DNA of 64,000 bases from Litoditis marina (Eukaryota; Nematoda; Chromadorea; Rhabditida; Rhabditidae), in assembly GCA_964036275.1 (NCBI GenBank), contig CAXIWQ010000331.1, positions 1 to 64,000 of the forward strand, written 5' to 3'. Shown piece after piece: positions 13,267 through 26,872 of this stretch. The translations under genes were made by a program, and so were the position numbers. Positions within the stretch are counted from its first letter, which is position 1, and each line of letters starts with the position of its first letter. Below the pieces are notes generated by a model. That model made no database searches and was not told where the DNA came from. It worked only from the letters and a program-made list of their open reading frames with translations.

Positions 13267-14770
13267 GTCAATTGTTTTATGTTAGTTGATACTATAAGTG
13301 GAAAGATAGTCCAATTAAGTAGTAACAGCGTACTAAAGGTTTTTCATGTATACAAGCTCTGTATCGAAACTCAGAAAGTTCGAATTTTGGCCGCGCTGAT
13401 ATTCAATCGGCCGGATTCCGAAGTTTTCACAGGTCAATCTGAAGATTGTAAGAAAACCAATTGTTTCATGGTAGTTGTTACTATAAGTGGGGAGATGGTC
13501 CAATTGAGTAGTAACAGTGTACTACAGGTTTTTCATGTATACAAGCTCTGTATCGAATCTCAGAAAGTTCGAATTTTGGCCGCGCTGATATTCAATCGGC
13601 CGGGTTCCGAAGTTTTCACCGGTCAACCTGAAGATTGTAAATAGGTCAATTGTTTCATGTTAGTTGTTACTATAAGTGGAAAGATAGTCCAATTAAGTAG
13701 TAACAGCGTACTAAAGGTTTTTCATGTATACAAGCTCTGTATCGAAACTCAGAAAGTTCGAATTTTGGCCGCGCTGATATTGAATCGGCCGGATTTCGAA
13801 GTTTTCACAGGTCAATCTGAAGATTGTACGAAGGCCAATTGTTTTATAATAGTTGTTACAATAAGTGGGAAGATAGTCCAATTGAGTAGTAACAGTGTAC
13901 TAAAGGTTTTTCATGTATACAAGCTCTGTATCGAAACTCAGAAAGTTCGAATTTTGGCCGCGCTGATATTCAATCGGCCGGATTCCGAACTTTTCACAGG
14001 TCAATCTGAAGATTGTAAGAAAACAATTGTTTCATGGTAGTTGTTACCATAAGTGGGAAGATAGTCCCATTGAGTAGTAACAGTGTACTAAAGATTTTTC
14101 ATGTATACAAGCTCTGTATCGAAACTCAGAAAGTTCGAATTTTGGCCGCGCTGATATTGAATCGGCCGGATTTCGAAGTTTTCACCGGTCAATCTGAAGA
14201 TTGTAAGGAGGCCAATTGTTTCATGGTAGTTGTGACCATAAGTGGAAAGATAGTCCAATTAAGTAGTAACAGTGTACTAAAGGTTTTTCATGTATACAAG
14301 CTCTGTATCGAAACTCAGAAAGTTCGAATTTTGGCCGCGCTGATATTCAATCGGCCGGATTCCGAAGTTTTCACAGGTCAATCTGAAGATTGTAAGAAAA
14401 CCAATTGTTTCATGGTAGTTGTTACTATAAGTGGGGAGATGGTCCAATTGAGTAGTAACAGTGTACTACAGGTTTTTCATGTATACAAGCTCTGTATCGA
14501 AACTCAGAAAGTTCCAATTTTGGCCGCGCTGATATTCAATCGGCCGGATTCCGAAGTTTTCACAGGTCAATCTGAAGATTGTAAGGAAACCAATTGTTTC
14601 ATAATAGTTGTTACAATAAGTGGGAAGATAGTTCAATTAAGTGGTAACAGTGTACGGAAGGTTTTTCATGTATACAAGCTCTGTATCGAAACTCAGAAAG
14701 TTCGAATTTTGGCCGCGCTGATATTCAATCGGCCGGATTCCGAAGTTTTCACAGGTCAATCTGAAGATTG
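13267..14770 (+). repeat. About 8-monomer segment, copied again at 17,991-19,490
   Basis: Variant order here matches 17,991-19,490 at an offset of 4,724 bp (25 monomers minus one base). It includes the GTTGATACT monomer, two stop monomers, the GAACTTTTC and CCCATTGAG variants, an AAGGAGGCC monomer, GTACTACAG, a GTTCCAATT variant at monomer 160-168 and a GTACGGAAG monomer. A base is missing near 14,023 (AAACAATTG). Immediately downstream the GTACGGAAG monomer is doubled (14,637 and 14,826, exactly 189 bp apart), where the two copies diverge. Confidence 0.75.
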
Positions 14771-15155
14771 TAAGGAAACCAATTGTTTCATAATAGTTGT
14801 TACAATAAGTGGGAAGATAGTTCAATTAAGTGGTAACAGTGTACGGAAGGTTTTTCATGTATACAAGCTCTGTATCGAAACTCAGAAAGTTCGAATTTTG
14901 GCCGCGCTGATATTGAATCGGCCGGATTTCGAAGTTTTCACAGGTCAATCTGAAGATTGTACGAAGGCCAATTGTTTCATAATAGTTGTTACAATAAGTG
15001 GGAAGGTAGTCCAATTGAGTAGTAACAGTGCACTAAAGGTTTTTCATGTATACAAGCTCTGTATCGAAACTCAGAAAGTTCGAATTTTGGCCGCGCTGAT
15101 ATTCAATCGGCCGGGTTCCGAAGTTTTCACCGGTCAACCTGAAGATTGTAAATAG

Positions 15156-17234
15156 GTCAATTGTTTCATGTTAGTTGTGACCATACGTGGGAAGATAGTC
15201 CAATTGAGTAGTAACAGTGTACTAAAGGTTTTTCATGTATACAAGCTCTGTATCGAAACTCAGAAAGTTCGAATTTTGGCCGCGCTGATATTCAATCGGC
15301 CGGATTCCGAAGTTTTCACAGGTCAATCTGAAGATTGTACGAAGGCCAATTGTTTCATAATAGTTGTTACAATAAGTGGGAAGGTAGTCCAATTGAGTAG
15401 TAACAGTGCACTAAAGGTTTTTCATGTATACAAGCTCTGTATCGAAACTCAGAAAGTTCGAATTTTGGCCGCGCTGATATTGAATCGGCCGGATTTCGAA
15501 GTTTTCACAGGTCAATCTGAAGATTGTACGAAGGCCAATTGTTTCATAATAGTTGTTACAATAAGTGGGAAGGTAGTCCAATTGAGTAGTAACAGTGTAC
15601 TAAAGGTTTTTCATGTATACAAGCTCTGTATCGAAACTCAGAAAGTTCGAATTTTGGCCGCGCTGATATTCAATCGGCCGGATTCCGAAGTTTTCACAGG
15701 TCAATCTGAAGATTGTAAGAAAACCAAGTGTTCCATGGTAGTTGTTACTATAAGTGGGGAGATAGTCCAACTGAGTAGTAACAGTGTATTAAAGGTTTTT
15801 CATGTATACAAGCTCTGTATCGAAACCCAGAAAGTTCGAATTTTGGCCGCGCTGATATTGAATCGGCCGGGTTCCGAAGTTTTCACCGGTCAACCTGAAG
15901 ATTGTAAATAGGTCAATTGTTTCATGTTAGTTGTGACCATACGTGGGAAGATAGTCCAATTGAGTAGTAACAGTGTACTAAAGGTTTTTCATGTATACAA
16001 GCTCTGTATCGAAACTCAGAAAGTTCGAATTTTGGCCGCGCTGATATTGAATCGGACGGATTTCGAAGTTTTCACCGGTCAATCTGAAGATTGTAAGGAG
16101 GCCAATTGTTTCATGTAGTTGTGACCATAAGTGGGAAGATAGTCCAATTGAGTACTAACAGTGTACTGAAGGTTTTACATGTATACAAGCTCTGTATCGA
16201 AACTCAGAAAGTTCGAATTTTGGCCGCGCTGATATTGAATCGGCCGGATTTCGAAGTTTTCACCGGTCAATCTGAAGATTGTAAGGAGGCCAATTGTTTC
16301 ATGGTAGTTGTGACCATAAGTGGGAAGATAGTCCAATTGAGTAGTAACAGTGTACTAAAGGTTTTTCATGTATACAACCTCTGTATCGAAACTCAGAAAG
16401 TTCGAATTTTGGCCGCGCTGATATTCAATCGGCCGGATTCCGAAGTTTTCACAGGTCAATCTGAAGATTGTAAGGAAACCAATTGTTTCATAATAGTTGT
16501 TACAATAAGTGGGAAGATAGTTCAATTAAGTGGTAACAGTGTACGGAAGGTTTTTCATGTATACAAGCTCTGTATCGAAACTCAGAAAGTTCGAATTTTG
16601 GCCCGCGCTGATATTGAATCGGCCGGATTTCGAAGTTTTCACAGGTCAATCTGAAGATTGTACGAAGGCCAATTGTTTCATAATAGTTGTTACAATAAGT
16701 GGGAAGGTAGTCCAATTGAGTAGTAACAGTGCACTAAAGGTTTTTCATGTATACAAGCTCTGTATCGAAACTCAGAAAGTTCGAATTTTGGCCGCGCTGA
16801 TATTCAATCGGCCGGGTTCCGAAGTTTTCACCGGCCAACCTGAAGATTGTAAATAGGTCAATTGTTTTATGTTAGTTGATACTATAAGTGGAAAGATAGT
16901 CCAATTAAGTAGTAACAGCGTACTAAAGGTTTTTCATGTATACAAGCTCTGTATCGAAACTCAGAAAGTTCGAATTTTGGCCGCGCTGATATTCAATCGG
17001 CCGGATTCCGAAGTTTTCACAGGTCAATCTGAAGATTGTAAGAAAACCAATTGTTTCATGGTAGTTGTTACTATAAGTGGGGAGATGGTCCAATTGAGTA
17101 GTAACAGTGTACTACAGGTTTTTCATGTATACAAGCTCTGTATCGAATCTCAGAAAGTTCGAATTTTGGCCGCGCTGATATTCAATCGGCCGGGTTCCGA
17201 AGTTTTCACCGGTCAACCTGAAGATTGTAAATAG
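15156..17234 (+). repeat. 11-monomer higher-order repeat, second type, copy C
   Basis: It repeats the marker order of 8,361-10,435 at an offset of 6,795-6,797 bp (36 monomers minus a few indels). Stop monomers fall at 15,153, 15,909, 16,854 and 17,232. Two compensating indels lie inside: a missing G near 16,115 (TCATGTAGTT) and an extra C near 16,603 (GGCCCGCGC). They restore overall spacing but leave about 490 bp in another frame. Confidence 0.85.
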
Positions 17235-18930
17235 GTCAATTGTTTCATGTTAGTTGTTACTATAAGTGGAAAGATAGTCCAATTAAGTAGTAACAGCGTA
17301 CTAAAGGTTTTTCATGTATACAAGCTCTGTATCGAAACTCAGAAAGTTCGAATTTTGGCCGCGCTGATATTGAATCGGCCGGATTTCGAAGTTTTCACAG
17401 GTCAATCTGAAGATTGTACGAAGGCCAATTGTTTTATAATAGTTGTTACAATAAGTGGGAAGATAGTCCAATTGAGTAGTAACAGTGTACTAAAGGTTTT
17501 TCATGTATACAAGCTCTGTATCGAAACTCAGAAAGTTCGAATTTTGGCCGCGCTGATATTCAATCGGCCGGATTCCGAACTTTTCACAGGTCAATCTGAA
17601 GATTGTAAGAAAACCAATTGTTTCATGGTAGTTGTTACCATAAGTGGGAAGATAGTCCCATTGAGTAGTAACAGTGTACTAAAGATTTTTCATGTATACA
17701 AGCTCTGTATCGAAACTCAGAAAGTTCGAATTTTGGCCGCGCTGATATTGAATCGGCCGGATTTCGAAGTTTTCACCGGTCAATCTGAAGATTGTACGAA
17801 GGCCAATTGTTTCATAATAGTTGTTACAATAAGTGGGAAGGTAGTCCAATTGAGTAGTAACAGTGCACTAAAGGTTTTTCATGTATACAAGCTCTGTATC
17901 GAAACTCAGAAAGTTCGAATTTTGGCCGCGCTGATATTCAATCGGCCGGGTTCCGAAGTTTTCACCGGCCAACCTGAAGATTGTAAATAGGTCAATTGTT
18001 TTATGTTAGTTGATACTATAAGTGGAAAGATAGTCCAATTAAGTAGTAACAGCGTACTAAAGGTTTTTCATGTATACAAGCTCTGTATCGAAACTCAGAA
18101 AGTTCGAATTTTGGCCGCGCTGATATTCAATCGGCCGGATTCCGAAGTTTTCACAGGTCAATCTGAAGATTGTAAGAAAACCAATTGTTTCATGGTAGTT
18201 GTTACTATAAGTGGGGAGATGGTCCAATTGAGTAGTAACAGTGTACTACAGGTTTTTCATGTATACAAGCTCTGTATCGAATCTCAGAAAGTTCGAATTT
18301 TGGCCGCGCTGATATTCAATCGGCCGGGTTCCGAAGTTTTCACCGGTCAACCTGAAGATTGTAAATAGGTCAATTGTTTCATGTTAGTTGTTACTATAAG
18401 TGGAAAGATAGTCCAATTAAGTAGTAACAGCGTACTAAAGGTTTTTCATGTATACAAGCTCTGTATCGAAACTCAGAAAGTTCGAATTTTGGCCGCGCTG
18501 ATATTGAATCGGCCGGATTTCGAAGTTTTCACAGGTCAATCTGAAGATTGTACGAAGGCCAATTGTTTTATAATAGTTGTTACAATAAGTGGGAAGATAG
18601 TCCAATTGAGTAGTAACAGTGTACTAAAGGTTTTTCATGTATACAAGCTCTGTATCGAAACTCAGAAAGTTCGAATTTTGGCCGCGCTGATATTCAATCG
18701 GCCGGATTCCGAACTTTTCACAGGTCAATCTGAAGATTGTAAGAAAACCAATTGTTTCATGGTAGTTGTTACCATAAGTGGGAAGATAGTCCCATTGAGT
18801 AGTAACAGTGTACTAAAGATTTTTCATGTATACAAGCTCTGTATCGAAACTCAGAAAGTTCGAATTTTGGCCGCGCTGATATTGAATCGGCCGGATTTCG
18901 AAGTTTTCACCGGTCAATCTGAAGATTGTA
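16857..18930 (+). repeat. 6-monomer higher-order repeat, two tandem copies
   Basis: The first copy, 16,857-17,990, is exactly 1,134 bp. The second starts at 17,991 and follows the same variant order for about five monomers until about 18,930, where the second copy has AAGGAGGCC and the first has ACGAAGGCC. Stop monomers at 16,854, 17,232, 17,988 and 18,366 show the 378/756 alternation of this unit. No internal indel was noticed in the first copy. Confidence 0.85.
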
Positions 18931-19522
18931 AGGAGGCCAATTGTTTCATGGTAGTTGTGACCATAAGTGGAAAGATAGTCCAATTAAGTAGTAACAGTGT
19001 ACTAAAGGTTTTTCATGTATACAAGCTCTGTATCGAAACTCAGAAAGTTCGAATTTTGGCCGCGCTGATATTCAATCGGCCGGATTCCGAAGTTTTCACA
19101 GGTCAATCTGAAGATTGTAAGAAAACCAATTGTTTCATGGTAGTTGTTACTATAAGTGGGGAGATGGTCCAATTGAGTAGTAACAGTGTACTACAGGTTT
19201 TTCATGTATACAAGCTCTGTATCGAAACTCAGAAAGTTCCAATTTTGGCCGCGCTGATATTCAATCGGCCGGATTCCGAAGTTTTCACAGGTCAATCTGA
19301 AGATTGTAAGGAAACCAATTGTTTCATAATAGTTGTTACAATAAGTGGGAAGATAGTTCAATTAAGTGGTAACAGTGTACGGAAGGTTTTTCATGTATAC
19401 AAGCTCTGTATCGAAACTCAGAAAGTTCGAATTTTGGCCGCACTGATATTCAATCGCCGGATTCCGAAGTTCTCACAGGTCAATCTGAAGATTGTACGAA
19501 GGCCAATTGTTTCATAATAGTT

Positions 19523-22453
19523 GTGACCATAAGTGGGAAGATAGTCCAATTGAGTAGTAACAGTGTACTAAAGGTTTTACATGTATACAAGCTCTGTATC
19601 GAAACTCAGAAAGTTCGAATTTTGGCCGCGCTGATATTCAATCGGCCGGATTCCGAAGTTTTCACAGGTCAATCTGAAGATTGTAAGAAAACCAATTGTT
19701 TCATGGTAGTTGTTACTATAAGTGGGGAGATGGTCCAATTGAGTAGTAACAGTGTACTACAGGTTTTTCATGTATACAAGCTCTGTATCGAAACTCAGAA
19801 AGTTCCAATTTTGGCCGCGCTGATATTCAATCGGCCGGATTCCGAAGTTTTCACAGGTCAATCTGAAGATTGTAAGGAAACCAATTGTTTCATAATAGTT
19901 GTTACAATAAGTGGGAAGATAGTTCAATTAAGTGGTAACAGTGTACGGAAGGTTTTTCATGTATACAAGCTCTGTATCGAAACTCAGAAAGTTCGAATTT
20001 TGGCCGCACTGATATTCAATCGGCCGGATTCCGAAGTTCTCACAGGTCAATCTGAAGATTGTACGAAGGCCAATTGTTTCATAATAGTTGTGACCATAAG
20101 TGGGAAGATAGTCCAATTGAGTAGTAACAGTGTACTAAAGGTTTTACATGTATACAAGCTCTGTATCAAAACTCAGAAAGTTCGAATTTTGGCCGCGCTG
20201 ATATTGAATCGGCCGGATTCCGAAGTTTTCACAGGTCAATCTGAAGATTGTAAGAAAACCAATTGTTTCATGGTAGTTGTGACCATAAGTGGGGAGATAG
20301 TCCAATTGAGAAGTAACAGTGTACTAAAGGTTTTACATGTATACAAGCTCTGTATCAAAACTCAGAAAGTTCGAATTTTGGCCGCGCTGATATTGAATCG
20401 GCCGGATTTCGAAGTTTTCACAGGTCAATCTGAAGATTGTACGAAGGCCAATTGTTTCATAATAGTTGTTACAATAAGTGGGAAGATAGTCCAATTGAGT
20501 AGTAACAGTGTACTAAAGGTTTTTCATGTATACAAGCTCTGTATCGAAACTCAGAAAGCTCGAATTTTGGCCGCGCTGATATTGAATCGGCCGGATTTCG
20601 AAGTTTTAACAGGTCAATCTGAAGATTGTAAGGAGGCCAATTGTTTCATGGTAGTTGTGACCATAAGTGGGAAGATAGTCCAATTGAGTAGTAACAGTGT
20701 ACTTGAGGTTTTTCATGTATACAAGCTCTGTATCGAAACTCAGAAAGTTCGAATTGTGGCCGCGCTGATATTCAATCGGCCGGATTCCGAAGTTTTCACA
20801 GGTCAATCTGAAGATTGTAAGAAAACCAATTGTTTCATGGTAGTTGTTACTATAAGTGGGGAGATGGTCCAATTGAGTAGTAACAGTGTACTACAGGTTT
20901 TTCATGTATACAAGCTCTGTATCGAAACTCAGAAAGTTCCAATTTTGGCCGCGCTGATATTCAATCGGCCGGATTCCGAAGTTTTCACAGGTCAATCTGA
21001 AGATTGTAAGGAAACCAATTGTTTCATAATAGTTGTTACAATAAGTGGGAAGATAGTTCAATTAAGTGGTAACAGTGTACGGAAGGTTTTTCATGTATAC
21101 AAGCTCTGTATCGAAACTCAGAAAGTTCGAATTTTGGCCGCACTGATATTCAATCGGCCGGATTCCGAAGTTCTCACAGGTCAATCTGAAGATTGTACGA
21201 AGGCCAATTGTTTCATAATAGTTGTGACCATAAGTGGGAAGATAGTCCAATTGAGTAGTAACAGTGTACTAAAGGTTTTACATGTATACAAGCTCTGTAT
21301 CGAAACTCAGAAAGTTCGAATTTTGGCCGCGCTGATATTCAATCGGCCGGATTCCGAAGTTTTCACAGGTCAATCTGAAGATTGTAAGAAAACCAATTGT
21401 TTCATGGTAGTTGTGACCATAAGTGGGAAGATAGTCCAATTGAGAAGTAACAGTGTACTAAAGGTTTTACATGTATACAAGCTCTGTATCAAAACTCAGA
21501 AAGTTCGAATTTTGGCCGCGCTGATATTGAATCGGCCGGATTTCGAAGTTTTCACAGGTCAATCTGAAGATTGTACGAAGGCCAATTGTTTCATAATAGT
21601 TGTTACAATAAGTGGGAAGATAGTCCAATTGAGTAGTAACAGTGTACTAAAGGTTTTTCATGTATACAAGCTCTGTATCGAAACTCAGAAAGCTCGAATT
21701 TTGGCCGCGCTGATATTGAATCGGCCGGATTTCGAAGTTTTCACAGGTCAATCTGAAGATTGTAAGGAGGCCAATTGTTTCATGGTAGTTGTGACCATAA
21801 GTGGGAAGATAGTCCAATTGAGTAGTAACAGTGTACTTAAGGTTTTTCATGTATACAAGCTCTGTATCGAAACTCAGAAAGTTCGAATTTTGGCCGCGCT
21901 GATATTGAATCGGCCGGATTTCGAAGTTTTCACCGGTCAATCTGAAGATTGTAAGGAGGCCAATTGTTTCATGGTAGTTGTGACCATAAGTGGGAAGATA
22001 GTCCAATTGAGTAGTGACAGTGTACTGAAGGTTTTACATGTATACAAGCTCTGTATCGAAACTCAGAAAGTTCGAATTTTGGCCGCGCTGATATTGAATC
22101 GACCGGATTTCGAAGTTTTCACAGGTCAATCTGAAGATTGTAAGAAAACCAATTGTTTCATGGTAGTTGTTACCATAAGTGGGAAGATAGTCCAATTGAG
22201 TAGTAACAGTGTACTAAAGATTTTTCATGTATTCCAGCTCTGTATCGAAACTCAGAAAGTTCGAATTTTGGCCGCGCTGATATTGAATCGGCCGGATTTC
22301 GAAGTTTTCACAGGTCAATCTGAAGATTGCACGAAGGCCAATTGTTTCATAATAGTTGTTACAATAAGTGGGAAGATAGTCCAATTGAGTAGTAACAGTG
22401 TACTAAAGGTTTTTCATGTATACAAGCTCTGTATCGAAACTCAGAAAGTTTGA
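19523..22453 (+). other. Longest open frame (976 codons) created by the repeat; probably not a gene
   Basis: This is the longest uninterrupted frame in the window. It opens after a one-base deletion near 19,455 resets the frame and closes where CGA becomes TGA at monomer 163-165 (22,451-22,453). It spans about 15.5 monomers. The predicted product is a 63-residue repeat with Cys near HVYKLC, DC and NC in each unit. There is no signal peptide, no domain I recognise, no intron signal and no distinct start context: its ATG is just the ATA-to-ATG or frame-shifted variant of the monomer. Neighbouring stretches of the same satellite carry a stop in every monomer (56,947-58,280), which argues against maintained coding. 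The frame length follows from 189 being divisible by three. Confidence 0.85.
19600..21867 (+). repeat. 6-monomer higher-order repeat, third type, two copies
   Basis: Variant order in 19,600-20,733 is repeated in 20,734-21,867, an offset of 1,134 bp (six monomers). Markers are GTACTACAG, GTTCCAATT, GTACGGAAG, GTTCTCACA (TTC to CTC at monomer 19-21), a GAGAAGTAAC variant and GCTCGAATT (monomer 160-168). Copies differ at a few sites, for instance ATCAAAACT versus ATCGAAACT and GGGGAGATA versus GGGAAGATA. No stop-type monomer lies in this block. Confidence 0.8.
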
Positions 22454-24333
22454 ATTTTGGCCGCGCTGATATTGAATCGGACGGATTTCGAAGTTTTCAC
22501 CGGTCAATCTGAAGATTGTAAGGAGGCCAATTGTTTCATGGTAGTTGTGACCATAAGTGGGAAGATAGTCCAATTGAGTACTAACAGTGTACTGAAGGTT
22601 TTACATGTATACAAGCTCTGTATCGAAACTCAGAAAGTTCGAATTTTGGCCGCGCTGATATTCAATCGGCCGGATTCCGAAGTTTTCACAGGTCAATCTG
22701 AAGATTGTAAGAAAACCAATTGTTTCATGGTAGTTGTTACCATAAGTGGGAAGATAGTCCAATTGAGTAGTAACAGTGTACTAAAGATTTTTCATGTATA
22801 CAAGCTCTGTATCGAAACTCAGAAAGTTCGAATTTTGGCCGCGCTGATATTCAATCGGCCGGATTCCGAAGTTTTCACAGGTCAATCTGAAGATTGTAAG
22901 AAAACCAATTGTTTCATGGTAGTTGTGACCATAAGTGGGAAGATAGTCCAATTGAGAAGTAACAGTGTACTAAAGGTTTTACATGTATACAAGCTCTGTA
23001 TCAAAACTCAGAAAGTTCGAATTTTGGCCGCGCTGATATTGAATCGGCCGGATTTCGAAGTTTTCACAGGTCAATCTGAAGATTGTACGAAGGCCAATTG
23101 TTTCATAATAGTTGTTACAATAAGTGGGAAGATAGTCCAATTGAGTAGTAACAGTGTACTAAAGGTTTTTCATGTATACAAGCTCTGTATCGAAACTCAG
23201 AAAGCTCGAATTTTGGCCGCGCTGATATTGAATCGGCCGGATTTCGAAGTTTTCACAGGTCAATCTGAAGATTGTAAGGAGGCCAATTGTTTCATGGTAG
23301 TTGTGACCATAAGTGGGAAGATAGTCCAATTGAGTAGTAACAGTGTACTTAAGGTTTTTCATGTATACAAGCTCTGTATCGAAACTCAGAAAGTTCGAAT
23401 TTTGGCCGCGCTGATATTGAATCGGCCGGATTTCGAAGTTTTCACCGGTCAATCTGAAGATTGTAAGGGGGCCAATTGTTTCATGGTAGTTGTGACCATA
23501 AGTGGGAAGATAGTCCAATTGAGTAGTGACAGTGTACTGAAGGTTTTACATGTATACAAGCTCTGTATCGAAACTCAGAAAGTTCGAATTTTGGCCGCGC
23601 TGATATTGAATCGACCGGATTTCGAAGTTTTCACAGGTCAATCTGAAGATTGTAAGAAAACCAATTGTTTCATGGTAGTTGTTACCATAAGTGGGAAGAT
23701 AGTCCAATTGAGTAGTAACAGTGTACTAAAGATTTTTCATGTATTCCAGCTCTGTATCGAAACTCAGAAAGTTCGAATTTTGGCCGCGCTGATATTGAAT
23801 CGGCCGGATTTCGAAGTTTTCACAGGTCAATCTGAAGATTGCACGAAGGCCAATTGTTTCATAATAGTTGTTACAATAAGTGGGAAGATAGTCCAATTGA
23901 GTAGTAACAGTGTACTAAAGGTTTTTCATGTATACAAGCTCTGTATCGAAACTCAGAAAGTTTGAATTTTGGCCGCGCTGATATTGAATCGGACGGATTT
24001 CGAAGTTTTCACCGGTCAATCTGAAGATTGTAAGGAGGCCAATTGTTTCATGGTAGTTGTGACCATAAGTGGGAAGATAGTCCAATTGAGTACTAACAGT
24101 GTACTGAAGGTTTTACATGTATACAAGCTCTGTATCGAAACTCAGAAAGTTCGAATTTTGGCCGCGCTGATATTCAATCGGCCGGATTCCGAAGTTTTCA
24201 CAGGTCAATCTGAAGATTGTAAGAAAACCAATTGTTTCATGGTAGTTGTTACCATAAGTGGGAAGATAGTCCAATTGAGTAGTAACAGTGTACTAAAGAT
24301 TTTTCATGTATACAAGCTCTGTATCGAAACTCA
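21310..24333 (+). repeat. 8-monomer higher-order repeat, two copies
   Basis: Copy 1 (about 21,310-22,821) and copy 2 (about 22,822-24,333) are offset by 1,512 bp, eight monomers. The TGA variant at monomer 163-165 ends frames at 22,453 and again at 23,965, exactly 1,512 bp apart, and the GAGAAGTAAC variant recurs at the same distance. Other shared markers are GCTCGAATT, GTACTTAAG, AGTAGTGAC, AATCGACCG and the GTATTCCAG variant. A visible difference is AAGGAGGCC in copy 1 versus AAGGGGGCC in copy 2 near 23,466. Part of copy 1 overlaps the preceding six-monomer block. Confidence 0.88.
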
Positions 24334-26872
24334 GAAAGTTCGAATTTTGGCCGCGCTGATATTGAATCGGCCGGATTTCGAAGTTTTCACCGGTCAACCT
24401 GAAGATTGTAAATAGGTCAATTGTTTCATGTTAGTTGTTACTATAAGTGGAAAGATAGTCCAATTGAGTAGTAACAGTGTACTAAAGGTTTTTCATGTAT
24501 ACAAGCTCTGTATCGAAACTCAGAAAGCTCGAATTTTGGCCGCGCTGATATTGAATCGGCCGGATTTCGAAGTTTTCACCGGTCAATCTGAAGATTGTAA
24601 GGAGGCCAATTGTTTCATGGTAGTTGTGACCATAAGTGGGAAGATAGTCCAATTGAGTAGTAACAGTGTACTTAAGGTTTTTCATGTATACAAGCTCTGT
24701 ATCGAAACTCAGAAAGTTCGAATTTTGGCCGCGCTGATATTGAATCGGCCGGATTTCGAAGTTTTCACCGGTCAATCTGAAGATTGTAAGGAGGCCAATT
24801 GTTTCATGGTAGTTGTGACCATAAGTGGAAAGATAGTCCAATTGAGTAGTAACAGTGTACTGAAGGTTTTACATGTATACAAGCTCTGTATCGAAACTCA
24901 GAAAGTTCGAATTTTGGCCGCGCTGATATTCAATCGGCCGGATTCCGAAGTTTTCACAGGTCAATCTGAAGATTGTAAGAAAACCAATTGTTTCATGGTA
25001 GTTGTTACCATAAGTGGGAAGATAGTCCAATTGAGTAGTAACAGTGTACTAAAGATTTTTCATGTATACAAGCTCTGTATCGAAACTCAGAAAGTTCGAA
25101 TTTTGGCCGCGCTGATATTGAATCGGCCGGATTTCGAAGTTTTCACCGGTCAACCTGAAGATTGTAAATAGGTCAATTGTTCCATGTTAGTTGTTACTAT
25201 AAGTGGAAAGATAGTCCAATTGAGTAGTAACAGTGTACTAAAGGTTTTTCATGTATACAAGCTCTGTATCGAAACTCAGAAAGTTCGAATTTTGGCCGCG
25301 CTGATATTGAATCGGCCGGATTTCGAAGTTTTCACCGGTCAATCTGAAGATTGTAAGGAGGCCAATTGTTTCATGGTAGTTGTGACCATAAGTGGGAAGA
25401 TAGTCCAATTGAGTAGTAACAGTGTACTGAAGGTTTTTCATGTATACAAGCTCTGTATCGAAACTCAGAAAGTTCGAATTTGGGCCGCGCTGATATTGAA
25501 TCGGCCGGATTCCGAAGTTTTCACCGGTCAACCTGAAGATTGTAAATAGGTCAATTGTTTCATGTTAGTTGTTACTATAAGTGGAAAGATAGTCCAATTA
25601 AGTAGTAACAGCGTACTAAAGGTTTTTCATGTATACAAGCTCTGTATCGAAACTCAGAAAGTTCGAATTTTGGCCGCGCTGATATTGAATCGGCCGGATT
25701 TCGAAGTTTTCACAGGTCAATCTGAAGATTGTACGAAGGCCAATTGTTTCATAATAGTTGTTACAATAAGTGGGAAGATAGTCCAATTGAGTAGTAACAG
25801 TGTACTAAAGGTTTTTCATGTATACAAGCTCTGTATCGAAACTCAGAAAGTTCGAATTTTGGCCGCGCTGATATTCAATCGGCCGGATTCCGAAGTTTTC
25901 ACAGGTCAATCTGAAGATTGTAAGGAGGCCAATTGTTTCATGGTAGTTGTGACCATAAGTGGGAAGATAGTCCAATTGAGTAGTAACAGTGTACTCAAGG
26001 TTTTTCATGTATACAAGCTCTGTATCGAAACTCAGAAAGTTCGAATTTTGGCCGCGCTGATATTGAATCGGCCGGATTTCGAAGTTTTCACAGGTCAATC
26101 TGAAGATTGTAAGAAAACCAATTGTTTCATGGTAGTCGTTACCATAAGTGGGAAGATAGTCCAATTGAGTAGTAACAGTGTACTAAAGATTTTTCATGTA
26201 TACAAGCTCTGTATCGAAACTCAGAAAGTTCGAATTTTGGCCGCGCTGATATTGAATCGGCCGGATTTCGAAGTTTTCACCGGTCAACCTGAAGATTGTA
26301 AATAGGTCAATTGTTCCATGTTAGTTGTTACTATAAGTGGAAAGATAGTCCAATTGAATAGTAACAGTGTACTAAAGGTTTTTCATGTATACAAGCTCTG
26401 TATCGAAACTCAGAAAGTTCGAATTTTGGCCGCGCTGATATTCAATCGGCCGGATTCCGAAGTTTTCACAGGTCAATCTGAAGATTGTAAGGAGGCCAAT
26501 TGTTTCATGGTAGTTGTGACCATAAGTGGGAAGATAGTCCAATTGAGTAGTAACAGTGTACTCAAGGTTTTTCATGTATACAAGCTCTGTATCGAAACTC
26601 AGAAAGTTCGAATTTTGGCCGCGCTGATATTGAATCGGCCGGATTTCGAAGTTTTCACAGGTCAATCTGAAGATTGTAAGAAAACCAATTGTTTCATGGT
26701 AGTCGTTACCATAAGTGGGAAGATAGTCCAATTGAGTAGTAACAGTGTACTAAAGATTTTTCATGTATACAAGCTCTGTATCGAAACTCAGAAAGTTCGA
26801 ATTTTGGCCGCGCTGATATTGAATCGGCCGGATTTCGAAGTTTTCACCGGTCAACCTGAAGATTGTAAATAG
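24334..26872 (+). repeat. Stop-rich monomers with a 3-monomer duplication
   Basis: Stop-type monomers reappear after a gap of more than 6 kb (none between 18,366 and 24,413) and now fall at 24,413, 25,169, 25,547, 26,303 and 26,870. The last three monomers before 26,305 (marked by GTACTCAAG and GTAGTCGTT) are repeated in 26,306-26,872, a 567-bp duplication. A TGTTCCATG variant marks the first monomer after several of the stops. Confidence 0.75.

Noticed and set aside
19523..22453. A 976-codon gene encoding a 63-residue repeat protein
   Set aside because: The open frame follows from a 189-bp monomer with few stops in one frame. Sister monomers carry stops or frameshifts freely, no domain or start context is visible, and the same frame appears wherever the satellite does. 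It is kept only as an annotated open frame.
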